A stretch of 64,000 nt of DNA from Onchocerca lupi. Lineage: Eukaryota > Nematoda > Chromadorea > Rhabditida > Onchocercidae. Shown piece after piece: positions 50,480 to 62,442 of this stretch. The stretch lies in assembly GCA_028564675.1 (NCBI GenBank), contig JAOVVO010000345.1:1-64000 (forward strand), read 5' to 3'. Both the position numbers and the translations under genes were made by a program. Positions within the stretch are counted from its first letter, which is position 1. Every line of letters starts with the position of its first letter. The notes below the pieces were generated by a model. It was not told where the DNA came from and made no database searches. It was given only the letters and a program-made list of their open reading frames with translations.

Positions 50480-52370
50480 ATTACTGCAAGCCATTGATTT
50501 CTAATGAAAATATCATATCTGAACCGGATCATCAACTAAATGAGATAAATGATAAAGTTGCTAATTTAAAAAGGTGATTTAAAAAATAAAATCGATAATG
50601 CTAATGAAAGAAATTTTAATGCGGAAAGAAATAACTGGCAAACAAAAATTTTCGAAGAAGAATCGACGAAGTTTTAAATCATTTTAAGACTGAAGCTTTA
50701 AATCATCTTAAGATTGATCGAGAAATAATAGAAAGAAACGAATTAGTAAAGTGTTCAGTTGGAGAAAGTACATGAAAGACATAAAAGTACATCAAGATTT
50801 GTGGATCATTTGTGTAACGAATTGAAAGCTTTGATTAAAGAAAATTTTTGAAGAAGTGCTTAAAATGATACGGAAGTAATTCCAACAATCTACATTACAA
50901 CATTGGATGAAATTCGTGATCTCATTTGAAGTTTGCAACTTCAGAAATGCTTTTAAAAAAAAAAAAAAAAAAACGCCAGAAAATGAAGAAATGGCTAAAT
51001 TATTTCAAAAAGTAACTGTTAAAGATGTGATAATAGCTCCAAGCCAAATTGATCAAATTGTGACAATCTATGCTAAACAATTTGTTGATATGAACAAAAT
51101 TATGCAACAGATTAGCTATTTTAATAAAAATTACGCATTTTATTCAAATTTCCTTGGACTAATTTTTTTTTTTGATGAGATTAGAAATGAATAGATATAG
51201 ATCCGATGAACAAGTGGCTGATAATTTTGATAAACTTAAGAAAGCAGCTGTAGGAGCTTGGAGATAATTTACGTAGTCATTAAATGGTTTACGTGATAAT
51301 TTAAAATCATTGAACTAAATGATTTTCAATGATTTAAATGATTCAGGGATGCGAATGATTAATGATTTAATGATTTATGACAGAATTACAAAAGCTTTAT
51401 CGAACAATTAGATCGATTAGAATTACTGATTATTGAGGAGACACAATAGAAATACTGAAGATTTGAAATCTTCGATGAATAGCAAATTGCATGATGAAAA
51501 TATTTTGAATGAATCGGCCCAAAAATTGATTCAAGAATTAGAATTTCTTAATGTTAAGCTTTCGATCAAGCCGGTTATTCATGAAAAATTTGAAGAAGAG
51601 ATGTTTAAACCATCAGTTGCTTCCGTTGCAAGTTCAATTTGCAGTTTCTTAAAAAAAAAAAAAAAAGACGGTGAAGCAAAACGTACTCATAAACATGTTG
51701 ATCGTGTGTTTCAACTGGCAATTGAAACTTAAATAGAAAAATTAAATCATATTTGTTCACTTATTAGCCAACAATTGGACAATTTTGCAAAAGCAGAAAG
51801 TTAGGATAAGGCAATGATGATTATAAGGATGAAATTTAGAAAAATTAGTACCGAATTATATGATGAAGAGATTTTGATGAAGTTTGATGAAGAACAATTA
51901 CAGTAGCTTCATGTAGAAGATGAGAAAATGCAAACATTGATTGTAGAGGTGCAAAAATTACGAGCAAAATAAAATTGAACAAAATGAAAGTGATGCAATT
52001 TGAGCTTACAAAGCTGGAAGAAAAAATATCTTTAAAAAAATAGCCAATCAATTACGTGCATATGATATAGATCTAAAAAATACCGATAATCCAGAACATA
52101 TTAATGAAAAAGCAAAAATTTAAAAAAAAAAAACGCAAAATTGAAAATTTAAAACAATTCTTCGTTTCAAGATTGGATAAGTTGAAAGATTGTGAAATGC
52201 AATATCATGACTAACGAAGAACGTATTGATATGAAAAAATATTGGATGAAACAATATCACTCATTGATAAGTTACATATTTTACGGGATTCTAGTATAAA
52301 TTATCTAAAATCATTGAATGACTGGAAAATTAAAATAGCAGGACTTGTGAAACATTGAAGAATAATCACT
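50480..52370 (+). pseudogene. Decayed long coiled-coil gene remnant
   Basis: About 1.9 kb that translates over most of its length, in shifting plus-strand frames, to helix-rich, charged peptides unlike the surrounding Phe/Lys/Ile noise. Examples: FVDHLCNELKALIKENF, TIYITTLDEIRDLI, APSQIDQIVTIYAKQFVDMN, SAQKLIQELEFLNVKLSI, HKHVDRVFQLAIET, LNHICSLISQQLDNFAKAES and EEERIDMKK-like stretches near 52220. In-frame TAG/TAA codons (one after LQ at about 51903, another after AES at about 51801) and frame shifts break it. Runs of 19 A (50955-50973) and 16 A (51651-51666) interrupt two open segments, and no introns are evident. The heptad-like pattern would suit a spectrin-repeat, nesprin-like or other long coiled-coil protein; the parent gene is not recognised. 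Confidence 0.6.
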
Positions 52371-52399
52371 ATTTTGCTACATTTATTTCTAGAGCAATT

Positions 52400-55186
52400 A
52401 ATCATCTTGATTATTGATTAAACCAAAGGTTGAAAAGGTCATTTTTCGTTCTTAATGTGTTAAGAAACTAAATCAAAGGAAATCCATTTGTTATAGAATT
52501 AACACAGATTCCTTCGAACGAATTCGAAGATCAAAATTTCTCTGCTCAAACAAATACTTTATGCCATAAATCATTGATCTTTCATTCAAATCGTTCTCTC
52601 TCTCTATTTTCAATGTCGGGAAAATTGAAAATTAATTTTGAACTAAAATTAAGTATTATAAAAAATTAAATAATGAAATGGTTAAAAAACTTATAAAATT
52701 TTCTAATGAATCTTTATTTGTAAAATTACTTCTCAATGTATGCTAATTTCCATGCTAATCTACAACATTTCATCTAAAACATTATCATAATTTTAGCTAA
52801 AATAATTCTAATCAAATGATTAATTCTGTGCTTACATATCCATTTCCATTTCTTGTATTCAATTGAATTGTATCACAACATTTTGCATTTTGTAAAAACT
52901 GTTCTTTTCTCACAATTATCGTGTTATCAATCAATTGTATTACATCCCAACACGATCAATTTTTAACAGCCAAATATCCCTATAAAATTCCGAAAACACT
53001 CTTCCATTTTCATTCATTCCAGTTGGATTCACTTCAACTGGACGATCTTAGGCTATTTTACTCCTCTTCAAATTCCCAAAATACATTCTTCTCTAAAATT
53101 CCAATCGATATCATCCAATTTCCTTCACGATACGCCTGATTTTCTACTGTACTGTCAATTATTTGTTATTCGATTATTGCTACTGTGAAGAAAGGAATTA
53201 ATACAAATTTGTCCCATCCACAGCTCAACTCAACAGCAAACTTTCCACAACAAATAATAATTTTTAGATATATAATTGGAATAATTATGAAAGCAAAAAT
53301 TTCAAATGAAATTTGATTTTTATTTAATTATGTAAAAATAACCAATTCACTAAAATTTTGGCTCATTTTCAAACTATAGCAAAATTAAATCTTGCTTGAG
53401 AGGAAATTTGAAATTAAGCAATTTTTTTTTTCTGAAAGAGATTTAATTGAATTTCTAATTGAACCAAATTGTTATGCAGCTGAGCTCTATCATTACATTA
53501 ATTTTTCAATGAATTCAATGATTTCCGGATCTAATTGATATTTTTCTTCAATTGAATTTTGATACGAAAGATATTAATTTAATTTTCATTCATGCATTGA
53601 AAGTTTCAAATGATATTGAAAAAGTTTATTTTTTCGAGATATCATGAAATTAGAAATACGAAAATTTGGTTTATTAAATACATTTTCAATTCCATAATTA
53701 AAGATGTATTTCAATTAATAAGCCAAGTTTTCTTACTTTATTTATTTTAAAAACCATATTACTTTTTTTAAAAATTCATTTTTAGATATTTTTAAGCAAA
53801 ATTTATTTTATCATAATATGAAAAACAGAACAAAAAAGAATTTAATGGATTTTTTGATTATAAAATTGAATAAAAATTGAATTTTGTTCCAAAGATCTTT
53901 TTTCAAAACTGCTTTAAAAATTCGTAAAAATTATTTAGGAACTTTTTATTTGTTAATTTCAGCGACAAAAAAAAAAAGAAAAAAACTGACATATATATAT
54001 ATGATTAATAAATAGATAAAGAAAATAAACAAAATTTAAAAAAAAAAATGAATAAAAGTGGCCAAAAAAATTTTTCTAAAAAAGTTTTTCCAATTTTTTT
54101 CTTTTTTTTATTGCATTTTCTTAAAGAAAGATTTAATGCTAACCAAACAATTTAAATTAATTGTTTTTATGATGCATATTATATCCGCATGATCGCATGT
54201 CATTTGTTAAAATATAGTTTGTCATCTATGATTTCATAAAATCAAAAAAAAAAATAAAAAATAAAAATAAAAATAAAAAAAAGAGTATAAAAATAAACTT
54301 GAAAAATAAGTTAAAAACTTTGAAATGATTTAAGATGTTATTTTCTATTATGGTTGAAGTAATTTTTTCAAATCGTAATTTCATGCATATTTTTCATTTT
54401 TACTTATTTTATTATGCATGTTTCATTGCTGAATAAATTTTAATAAAAATCGAAATTTTACTAAAAATTTTGATGAAAAATAACAAATTTTTATGAAGTA
54501 AATGAGAAAATTTATGAAACTGATGATTCAAAAAAAAAAAAAAAAAAAATATTTCTTATCTCTCATTGTTGAAATTCGATCAAATATATTAAATTTTTCC
54601 TATCTCCCGATTATTTTCTAATTTTATTGTTGAATATCAAATAAAACCTTGAAAATATGCTTTTTGTGATAGATTGATTGATTTTATCTTAATTTAAATT
54701 CCGAATTTAAAAGCAGGTATATCTTATTTTGAAATTCTTGAAATATGGACATTTTTTTATTACTGTACTTTAGGTACCATAACTAAAATTAATTTTTGTG
54801 TAATAACTACTGAAGTATTCTCATTAAATTATCTGATTCGTTTCAATTATTAATTTATTAAAAAAGCATTAGATAAAATTATAAATAATATGAATACTTA
54901 AAAATTTTTCAATTATTTAAATATGAATTATTTCCCATTATTTAAATTATTTGAATTATTTAAAACAATTCTTGAAAAAAAGTAATTTTTAATCATGCGT
55001 TTATACATTGGTCAAATTATATTATCATTTTAACATAATTTGATTGAAATTTCGAAAATCTTTGGATGTTAAAAAATTCAAAAAGAAAAATTTTTTTTTA
55101 AATTGAAAAAGTCAGCCAAATTAAGAACAAGAAAGCAGTTGGAATTAGAAAATTATCTTTGTTTGCATTCTACCAAATTCCTTCCT

Positions 55187-55228
<42 letters not shown>

Positions 55229-58200
55229 AAAATAAAATTACATTTTAAATGATTTGCAATCGAATAGCTTGATGGGTTAATAAATAATTAAACTTAATGC
55301 TTTTTTTGGAATGTGAATGAGAAAACGAAAGAGAATTTGTTTCAATGATTTGAACGAATTTGTAATAATATTTTTAAGAAAAAAAAATTTGAAATTTAAT
55401 TACAGATATTTTTTATCATTTTAAGTATCACAAGGAATATACAACATATTGAATTAGGAAATATATTTGTCTATATTTATAATTAATCACTTATAATATA
55501 TTTTATTAGAAATCATTGAATGAAAAAGATTTTCTTAAAGAAATTTCAAGAGAAAAAAAAATTAATAATTGAAATAAAATAGATAAAAATCAATGTATAT
55601 TCAATATAATTTTGAATTGAAAAATTCTTTTTTTGAAAATTTAAAAAATAGATAAATTTGCTTGTTTAGCAGAATTTCACGTTATTTACATACAGTTCAA
55701 TCAATGGATAAATAATTACAAAGATTAAGGATATAAAATTTTTTCAAACTGCTAATATTTAACTTTTAGTTGATAAATTTTTCAATTTAACTTTTAGTTT
55801 TAGTTAACTTTCAATTAATCTAGTTAATGAGTAATATATTTAAATATATCAGTTGTTGTAAAAATTATAAATTACTGAATGAAAATTCATGAAATTGTAC
55901 TTATTAATAATTATTGAACTATTATTATACTGTACTTGTTAAATATATTTAAATTAAATTTTAATAAACTAATAAATTATAAATGTTGATAAAATATCGA
56001 AATCAGTAATGATATCCATTTATTATCATGAATAGATGCCATTATCTTATATTAAGTTGTCGAAGTTAAATAGGTAAAAATTTTGCATAACTATGGTACA
56101 TCTCTGATAATAAATGCAGCTTTCAAATTATTTCCGGAATAGTTTTTCCGGAAATAATTTGATCATTAATTCATTTCCTGAATAAACTATTACAGTAGTA
56201 ATGAAATTATATGACAGAATTGTAAATTATAAAGGATTGCTTCAATATTGTTACAATGGAAATACATCTAATATAATGTTCTTGCAAATTTTCATCTTTT
56301 ATTAAATAAAATTATTCGATCATTCGATCAAACAATTCCAGAAATTCAATGTAAAATTTGAAATATTCAAAAAAAAAAGATTGAAATTTAAGATAAAATA
56401 CGAATATTACCAACTGGAAATTGCTTGAAATTCTTGGAATCATTAAAAAGTTGTAATTTCTTTTCATTCAATCAAATCAATTTGAAAATTCCAATTAAAA
56501 GAAAAAATTTCGATTTAGCTTCTTTCTCCTTTTGAACTATTTCATTTCCTCTTCCTATGTCCTGAAAATTAATGTGATTAGTTACAAATGAAAATAATTC
56601 AAATTCCTTGTTATCATCCTTTTTCGTTTTAACAAAATTAAAAAAAAAATTTCCGGATAAATTTCCGGTAAACAGGAATTTCATGAGTCATACACAATCG
56701 ATATTCTCGGAATTCCAGGAAAAACTGGAAAAGTTTTCGATTTTATCACATTTTCATTTACTACTTTCACATTACTTTCATTGCATTCTGTTTAATTTTT
56801 TTTTTTTTTTTGTGTTAAAGATTTTTGATCATGAATTAAGTTCGTATATTTTTTTTTCATTTTTATTCTTTTTATTTAGATTAAAAAAAAAAAGACAGAA
56901 AATTAAAATTTCTGAAAAAATAAATAATCTTGAAAAGGCAAAAGACTTGGATTTATTCAAAAATAACAGTTTCCAGAAATAAACAGAAATTTAGGAAACA
57001 CATCGTTTTAATTAATGATTAATAAAACAAATATTTCTAAATTTTTGGTTTTTTTCAATTTTTTAAAATTACTCAGAGTGAATCTGATACTAATTTTTTG
57101 AAAAAATTCAGTTAAAATTATCTGAAATCACGATTGCATAATTAATAATAACAGAAAAGATTACTTCAGATATTGTTAGATGAAATGAATTACTAAGCAA
57201 TTTTTTGTTAAAATTTGCATTTTAATCCTTATTTCATGAAGTGATGGGAATAAATTGGAATTCGGAATAAAATTTACCTTTTAAGAATAACAATTTAATA
57301 AATGGTAGTAATTTAAATAATTGAAAAGAATTCTTTTGAAAAGTTTTTTATTTCCTCAATTATGTAAAATTACAAACTTCATTATAAATATATTGAAGTT
57401 TAGAATAAAAATAAAAAAATACAAATGCAAAAAAAAATTAATATATAAATAAAAAATACATAAATATAAATTTTCAACATAAAATTCAATATAAATATAA
57501 AATATAAATATAAGTAAAAAAATGAAAATATAAGTATAAATATAAAATATAAATAAAAATTTGAATGAAAAATATAAAAAAATACTTCAGTATAAACTCC
57601 AATATAAATTTCAGTATAAACTTTAATATAAACCTGCATTAAATTATTTGGATTCGACTATGGCAAACATGATGGGATGTGAAAATTTTAAAATTTCAAA
57701 TCTAAAATAAATTAAATTTGAATAAATATTTGGAAACGGAGAAACAATCCAGTATCATCAGCACTATTGATGAATGACAACGTAAGAAATTGAAGCTATT
57801 TTATCACTGATAATTTAAAGCTTCAAAATAAATTGTCCTAATTTAAAGGTCTTATAATTGAAATAACGTTGCTTGTTCTATATTATTTAATTAACTCCTT
57901 TCTCTCTAACTTCTACATTCTTCCCTCGAACTTTTACAGTAATTTTTAACATGTCTTATAGTATATCATACAGTAATATAGGCAATACCATAAGACTGGC
58001 AATATCATTTAAGAAATGGAATGAACAAAAATAAAAACATCATTGTATTGTTTAAACTTGACAATATTTTCAGTAACTTTCATGAATACTAATCTTTGAC
58101 GAATAACACATCCATCTAGATAACCATACCGTAATATATATACCTATACAGAATCAGACTGCACCGTATCGTACACCGTATCCTTATGATTACAAATGAG

Positions 58201-58660
58201 ACTACTCGTCTGATAACGTTTATTTCTCTTCGATGTATATCATTGATAACTGCGTGATAAAGTCTGAAGGAGAGATATTGTTGAGCATCACTAATATAAC
58301 AATAATAATCCGTCTAAAAAAAAAAACGAGAAAGTAAGAGAAAATTAAATGAAATAAACGTCAAATTTCACTGAATTTGAAATTTTCAGAATTTTCTTTT
58401 TGTTTTTAAATTTAAGTTTCGATGAATTGCTCGATTTCTTGACCTTTGAGGATTTTTGAAATGTAGCGAAATCTGTCGACAAAGAAATCCAAATGGTTAA
58501 AATTTATTAAATTATGTAAGGTATGTTGTTAATTATTGAAATTCGAAATTAAATATTTGGCACATATAAGAACAATAAATTGCGGAAATTAATAAAATTG
58601 AAAAATTTTTTTGAGATAATAAAAAGTGAGTGATATTAATATATGGCAAAGAAAAAGATT
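52400..58660. other. Gene-free 6.3 kb
   Basis: No exon chain on either strand. 52900-53160 is less AT-rich and pyrimidine-rich on the plus strand and carries a 72-codon open frame without recognisable features. 54240-54290 and 57405-57625 are AAATA/ATATAA-type simple sequence (the latter also containing a TCAGTATAAACT repeat). A T run of about 32 lies near 55196-55227. Two small hairpins are listed separately or below notice. Confidence 0.55.
56123..56162. repeat. Perfect 17-bp inverted repeat
   Basis: TCAAATTATTTCCGGAA, a six-base spacer TAGTTT, then its exact reverse complement. It lies in the 52.4-58.7 kb desert with no gene at hand. Confidence 0.95.
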
Positions 58661-58667
58661 TGAAATG

Positions 58668-58673
58668 TTTATT
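58668..58673 (-). promoter_or_regulatory. Candidate poly(A) signal of kaptin
   Basis: AATAAA on the minus strand about 255 bases past the kaptin stop codon. Confidence 0.35.
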
Positions 58674-58929
58674 TAAAGTTTACTCTTTTAAGAAAAACTT
58701 TAAAAAATAAATCCTGAAAGTTTTGGATGATTATCAGCCATTCTTTCCTAAGAACACTCCAGGATAATTCAGAAATCGACATGATGTCACTATTTTACAA
58801 GAATTATAATCAATCATGGTCACTGAAACTCTAAAAACCATCTGTTACACTAAATCAACAATTTTCAAAACAATAGAAATCAAGCAAATGAGGTAGTAAA
58901 ACATAATAAGCAGTGACAAATCTATCATT

Positions 58930-61348
58930 CTAAATGGTGGCTTGAACAGTGTGCAAACCATTAGTTGTTAGAACTGCTAATGTATCATCCTTCAGAAAAA
59001 TCATTGATATCACCGATACATGCATTTCAATAATTGAGCAGGGAACTGCATAGTGATCACCGGATAAAAGATCTAGTCGCTTATATATCAAAATGACCTG
59101 AATTGAAATCAGTAACTAATACAAAAGTTTGAAATTGAAATCGGTAACCATAAAAACGCCAAATATAATCGATCAAATATGTGAGAAGTAAATAATGATG
59201 AACAAATAATGGACTACTGTAATGTCCATTAAGTTATACACAATTCATTAAATTATTAGGAATAAAATAACAAAGTTATTTCAGATTAATCTAAGGTTTT
59301 TTTTTCGATTATTTACATTTGTCGAGAGAAAAATATAATTACGGATAAAGCAAAAAAAATTATTAAATGAATGATAAATAATTGAAATCTTGGTAACTCA
59401 AAATTGCAAACTTACCCCATCATATGCTCCAATGGTAATCAATTGATGATTAGATGCAGAACATATAACAGCATCATGGCCTCGTGTATCCTCTAAAATC
59501 GTTACTTTTTTCCATTCAAAATGGCTTTTATCCAGAGAGAGAGACAGCATCCATACGGCTGCTGGTCCAAGTGTCGAAGATATTAGCACCGAAATTTTAT
59601 CGTCTCGTCCAATATGTTGTAAAATTAACAAAATTGATATGACGCCAGAAAATTTCAATTTACTTCTGGAAATCATTACAGCAAATAAACAAAAATTGTT
59701 TCAATTTTGTAGAGATATGACAAATTAGGATAGAGAAAAAATAAATAATAAAAATTATTTAAGTTACTATAGAATAATGAATACCTATCCACTATGAAAT
59801 TTGTTTGCATAGATAATGTTGTTGCAATCACATAACCTGTATCAAAACCAAGTACCGACCATCGATACGTCGATGTTTGTAGACAATTTGATCTATAAAT
59901 GATAATGATCTTAAATTTCAACATAAGATTACTCTTGACATCAGTTATTACAACTGTTATCATCACTGTCATTATAAATAATATATTTTACCATTAAGAA
60001 GTCAAAAATAACAAACAGCTACCTGATGACAGAACCTGACAGATCGCCTAAGTCAAGTCCTGGATAAATATCACCGACTGATTCAATCTCTTCAACTGTA
60101 AGTGATACAGGCTGAAATTTCAACTTTCTTCAAATGGAACTCAATTAGAAATATTTTTTTTTTTTGGAAAACCAAATAAACAAAAACTTATTTATTAACT
60201 GAAACCTGGATAATAAATAAACGAGCAGCACTTGAAGTGGTAAATATGAGCCAGCAACAGCGATTACTCGCAACAGCTGCTTCAGCTGTTATTCGAGTAT
60301 ATGAAGGTACGTTATCAAGTTCCAATTTGTAGTCTGAAAAGGAAAAAATATTCAAAAAAGTAACAATAAATGTATATGATGAGAGTCTGCCACTATAATT
60401 CATTAAACTACGGCAATTTAATATATTTCAAGTATTTCGAGAAAAAAAAGTGTTCAGAAAGGAAAGGTTAAAAGCATGAAAAAATGAAGTAAAATATTAA
60501 TCGTCTAAATTATTCGATTCGAGCTTCAAATCTAGAAATAATGAACAAAAATAAAGTAAGAATCTATAAAACTTTCCAATTTTGAACATGATTCATACTT
60601 ACTTAAAACAAATTTACAATCGGTCGTTGCCTTGAACATTGCAGCAAAATAACGTTTTGGCATCCAGAATTGATCAAATAATACCCAACTGAAAAAAAAA
60701 AAATTAATTTCAGTACAAAAATATCACAGAAACGGAAAAAATATTTTCCATATATGAAATTTTTTAAATGATCTAAAAATAAATTGGGAAGTTAGAAGAA
60801 AAACAAACCATGTAACAAGAATGGTTAAACCATCAGTACCATTTGATTTAGCGCAATCGGATGCTACAATTTCTAAATTTTCATTATTATCCAAACTTTC
60901 ATTGAATAACACAACTAAATCTGTTGGTTCTGTGCCATTTGTCCAGTGTACCTTTCCGGATAATGAAACACAGATAACACTACGATCTGTAAAATTCTCA
61001 GCAGTGAGCAATCGAAAAATCAATGATTTCACTTTAATAGAATAATTTTTTGAAAATTTGCATCATGAGGCTAATTTAAAAAAAGCTTACATCACAATAG
61101 AAAATGTGCTATGTTGGATGGCTAGATAATTTCTAATCAGATAAATTATTTAAAAAATTGAATGTTTGGAAAAAATAAAAAATATTAAAGTTCTAAAATT
61201 TCAACTTTTTAAAAATTCTGTCATTTCCTGAAAGACTCAAAAAAAGGATAAAAAATTCATCCTATTGCTTTTAATCACCTGATAATTGATGCAAACTATA
61301 TGTGTTGCAACATGGAACAGGGATGAAGCTCCGTTCTTTCCACTTCAT
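58930..61348 (-). CDS. KPTN: Kaptin homologue (KICSTOR subunit)
   Basis: Kaptin is a beta-propeller protein, first described as actin-associated and later as part of KICSTOR, which anchors GATOR1 to lysosomes in amino-acid control of mTORC1. Minus-strand exons 61348-61279, 60986-60809, 60688-60603, 60333-60206, 60111-60023, 59892-59785, 59665-59416, 59097-58930 are all in phase; 358 aa against 436 in human. Colinear similarity to human kaptin: SFIPVPCCNTYSLHQL at the start, VICVSLSGKVHW, ENLEIVASDCAKSN then GLTILVTW, RCCWLIFTTSSAARLFI, VEEIESVGDIYPGLDLGDL, YRWSVLGFDTGYVIATTL, KISVLISSTLGPAAVW, GHDAVICSASNHQLITIGAYDG and LKDDTLAVLTTNGLHTVQ at the end. The extra C-terminal helical tail of the human protein is missing. 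The short first exon is accepted because its one leftover base joins in phase to exon 2 and its sequence matches. Confidence 0.85.
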
Positions 61349-61692
61349 TTTTATTGCTTTTGGTTATTTTTTTAATGTTGCACTTCCTGGTTAACCTAAA
61401 ACTTTATTTTTTTTTAAAGTGAAAATCTTTCAGACAAATCCAGTACCATTTACAGATATTCAAAATAATCCTTCGTTATATAATTATAATTTTCGAAATA
61501 CTTCTCCACGAAAATCATTCTGTTACATCGTAAAAGATAACACATATTCTAAAAATGTGATAAATGTTGTATTTGACAAAAAAAATTACCGAAATATCAG
61601 AAATTACTGTCAATTTTCGTGATCAAAAGTAATCGTCTTAAAATTTAGACAAGTAGTTAGGATTAAACACTTATCTAAATATTGCTGCGGTG
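61349..61692 (-). promoter_or_regulatory. Short intercistronic region, possible operon junction
   Basis: Only 344 bases separate the stop of the upstream gene from the kaptin ATG, both on the minus strand. On that strand AATAAAG (61408-61402) is followed at once by AGTTTTAG ending at 61396, an acceptor 47 bases before the kaptin ATG. Poly(A) signal and trans-splice acceptor so close together suggest a polycistronic transcript, but independent transcription is not excluded. Confidence 0.45.
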
Positions 61693-62442
61693 CTACTTTT
61701 CAAAGAACTCATAATTCTGCGGGTTCAATTTTTGAATTAAAATGACTACCTTGGATTCTTCAGTAGTACTTTGCATCGATATCATTGCTGAAGCTGCTTC
61801 TTTACTGCTTTCTAAATTTTGTAATGCCAACTGATCGGCCTCAAGTAAAGCAGTAAATTCACCGCAATTTACAGCAACCGTTTCTGGTGCCAATTTGCGT
61901 CGCAAATATGAAACTACAACTGGGTGATCGGTGAAATTGTCTTCGAAACAATGATCCGATTTAGTCAACAAATGAAGAAGCTGAAAAAATAGAATAGAAG
62001 AGAAAAGCAAAATTAAATAAAGGAAAACACCTATGCTAATTTCACTTTGAGTCATTTAATTCTTTTCTTTCACCACTTTAATTTGCAACATTTTATTTGA
62101 AAATAGATATTTTATTAAAATTTTTTCCAAGCCTAACTTAATAACATTAAATTTTCAATCATTGTAACCTATTTCGCTTTACTTTTATTAATTCTGATTT
62201 TCAGCTTAATTAGGGTTGCTTTGCAATTCCATCCTTATTATTCTGATACATCTCATTTTTACCACAACGAAAATGTTAAATTTCTGCAAAGTTATTTTCC
62301 AGAAAATTCGGAATTTCGAAACATAAAATGTAATATGGTTGAAGGATACTAACCTTATCTTTTCGATGACTTTTCAAATCATCCAATATATCTTTAGAAT
62401 TTACTTGTGTTTCGTCTTTTCGCAACTTTTTCAATTTCTTTT
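61693..62442 (-). CDS. Unrecognised gene, last two exons (partial)
   Basis: Exons 62442-62354 and 61980-61693 join in phase and end at a stop codon at 61695-61693. The first piece is strongly basic and charged (KKLKKLRKDETQVNSK, DILDDLKSHRKDK) and probably helical. The second reads LLHLLTKSDHCFEDNF, VVVSYLRRKLAPETVAV, EFTALLEADQLALQNLE, then a Ser/Thr-rich stretch and KLNPQNYEFFEK at the end. Codon choice, clean splice sites and non-repetitive composition mark it as real coding sequence. The upstream exons must lie beyond 62450 but I could not identify them; the first known exon needs one base from its predecessor. It lies just 5' of kaptin on the same strand. No family recognised. Confidence 0.65.

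Noticed and set aside
56608..56982. Longest open frame in the window (124 codons)
   Set aside because: Built from T and A runs (Phe and Lys strings), no motif, no splice context.
57400..57639. 79-codon Tyr/Ile/Phe-rich open frame
   Set aside because: Direct product of an ATATAA simple-sequence tract.
60821..61045. Plus-strand open frame in the kaptin region
   Set aside because: Antisense shadow of kaptin exon 2.
61092..61137. A minus-strand exon-like piece (NYLAIQHSTFSIV) between kaptin exons 1 and 2
   Set aside because: In its only open frame it leaves two bases, which puts kaptin exon 2 out of frame; skipping it joins exons 61348-61279 and 60986-60809 perfectly.
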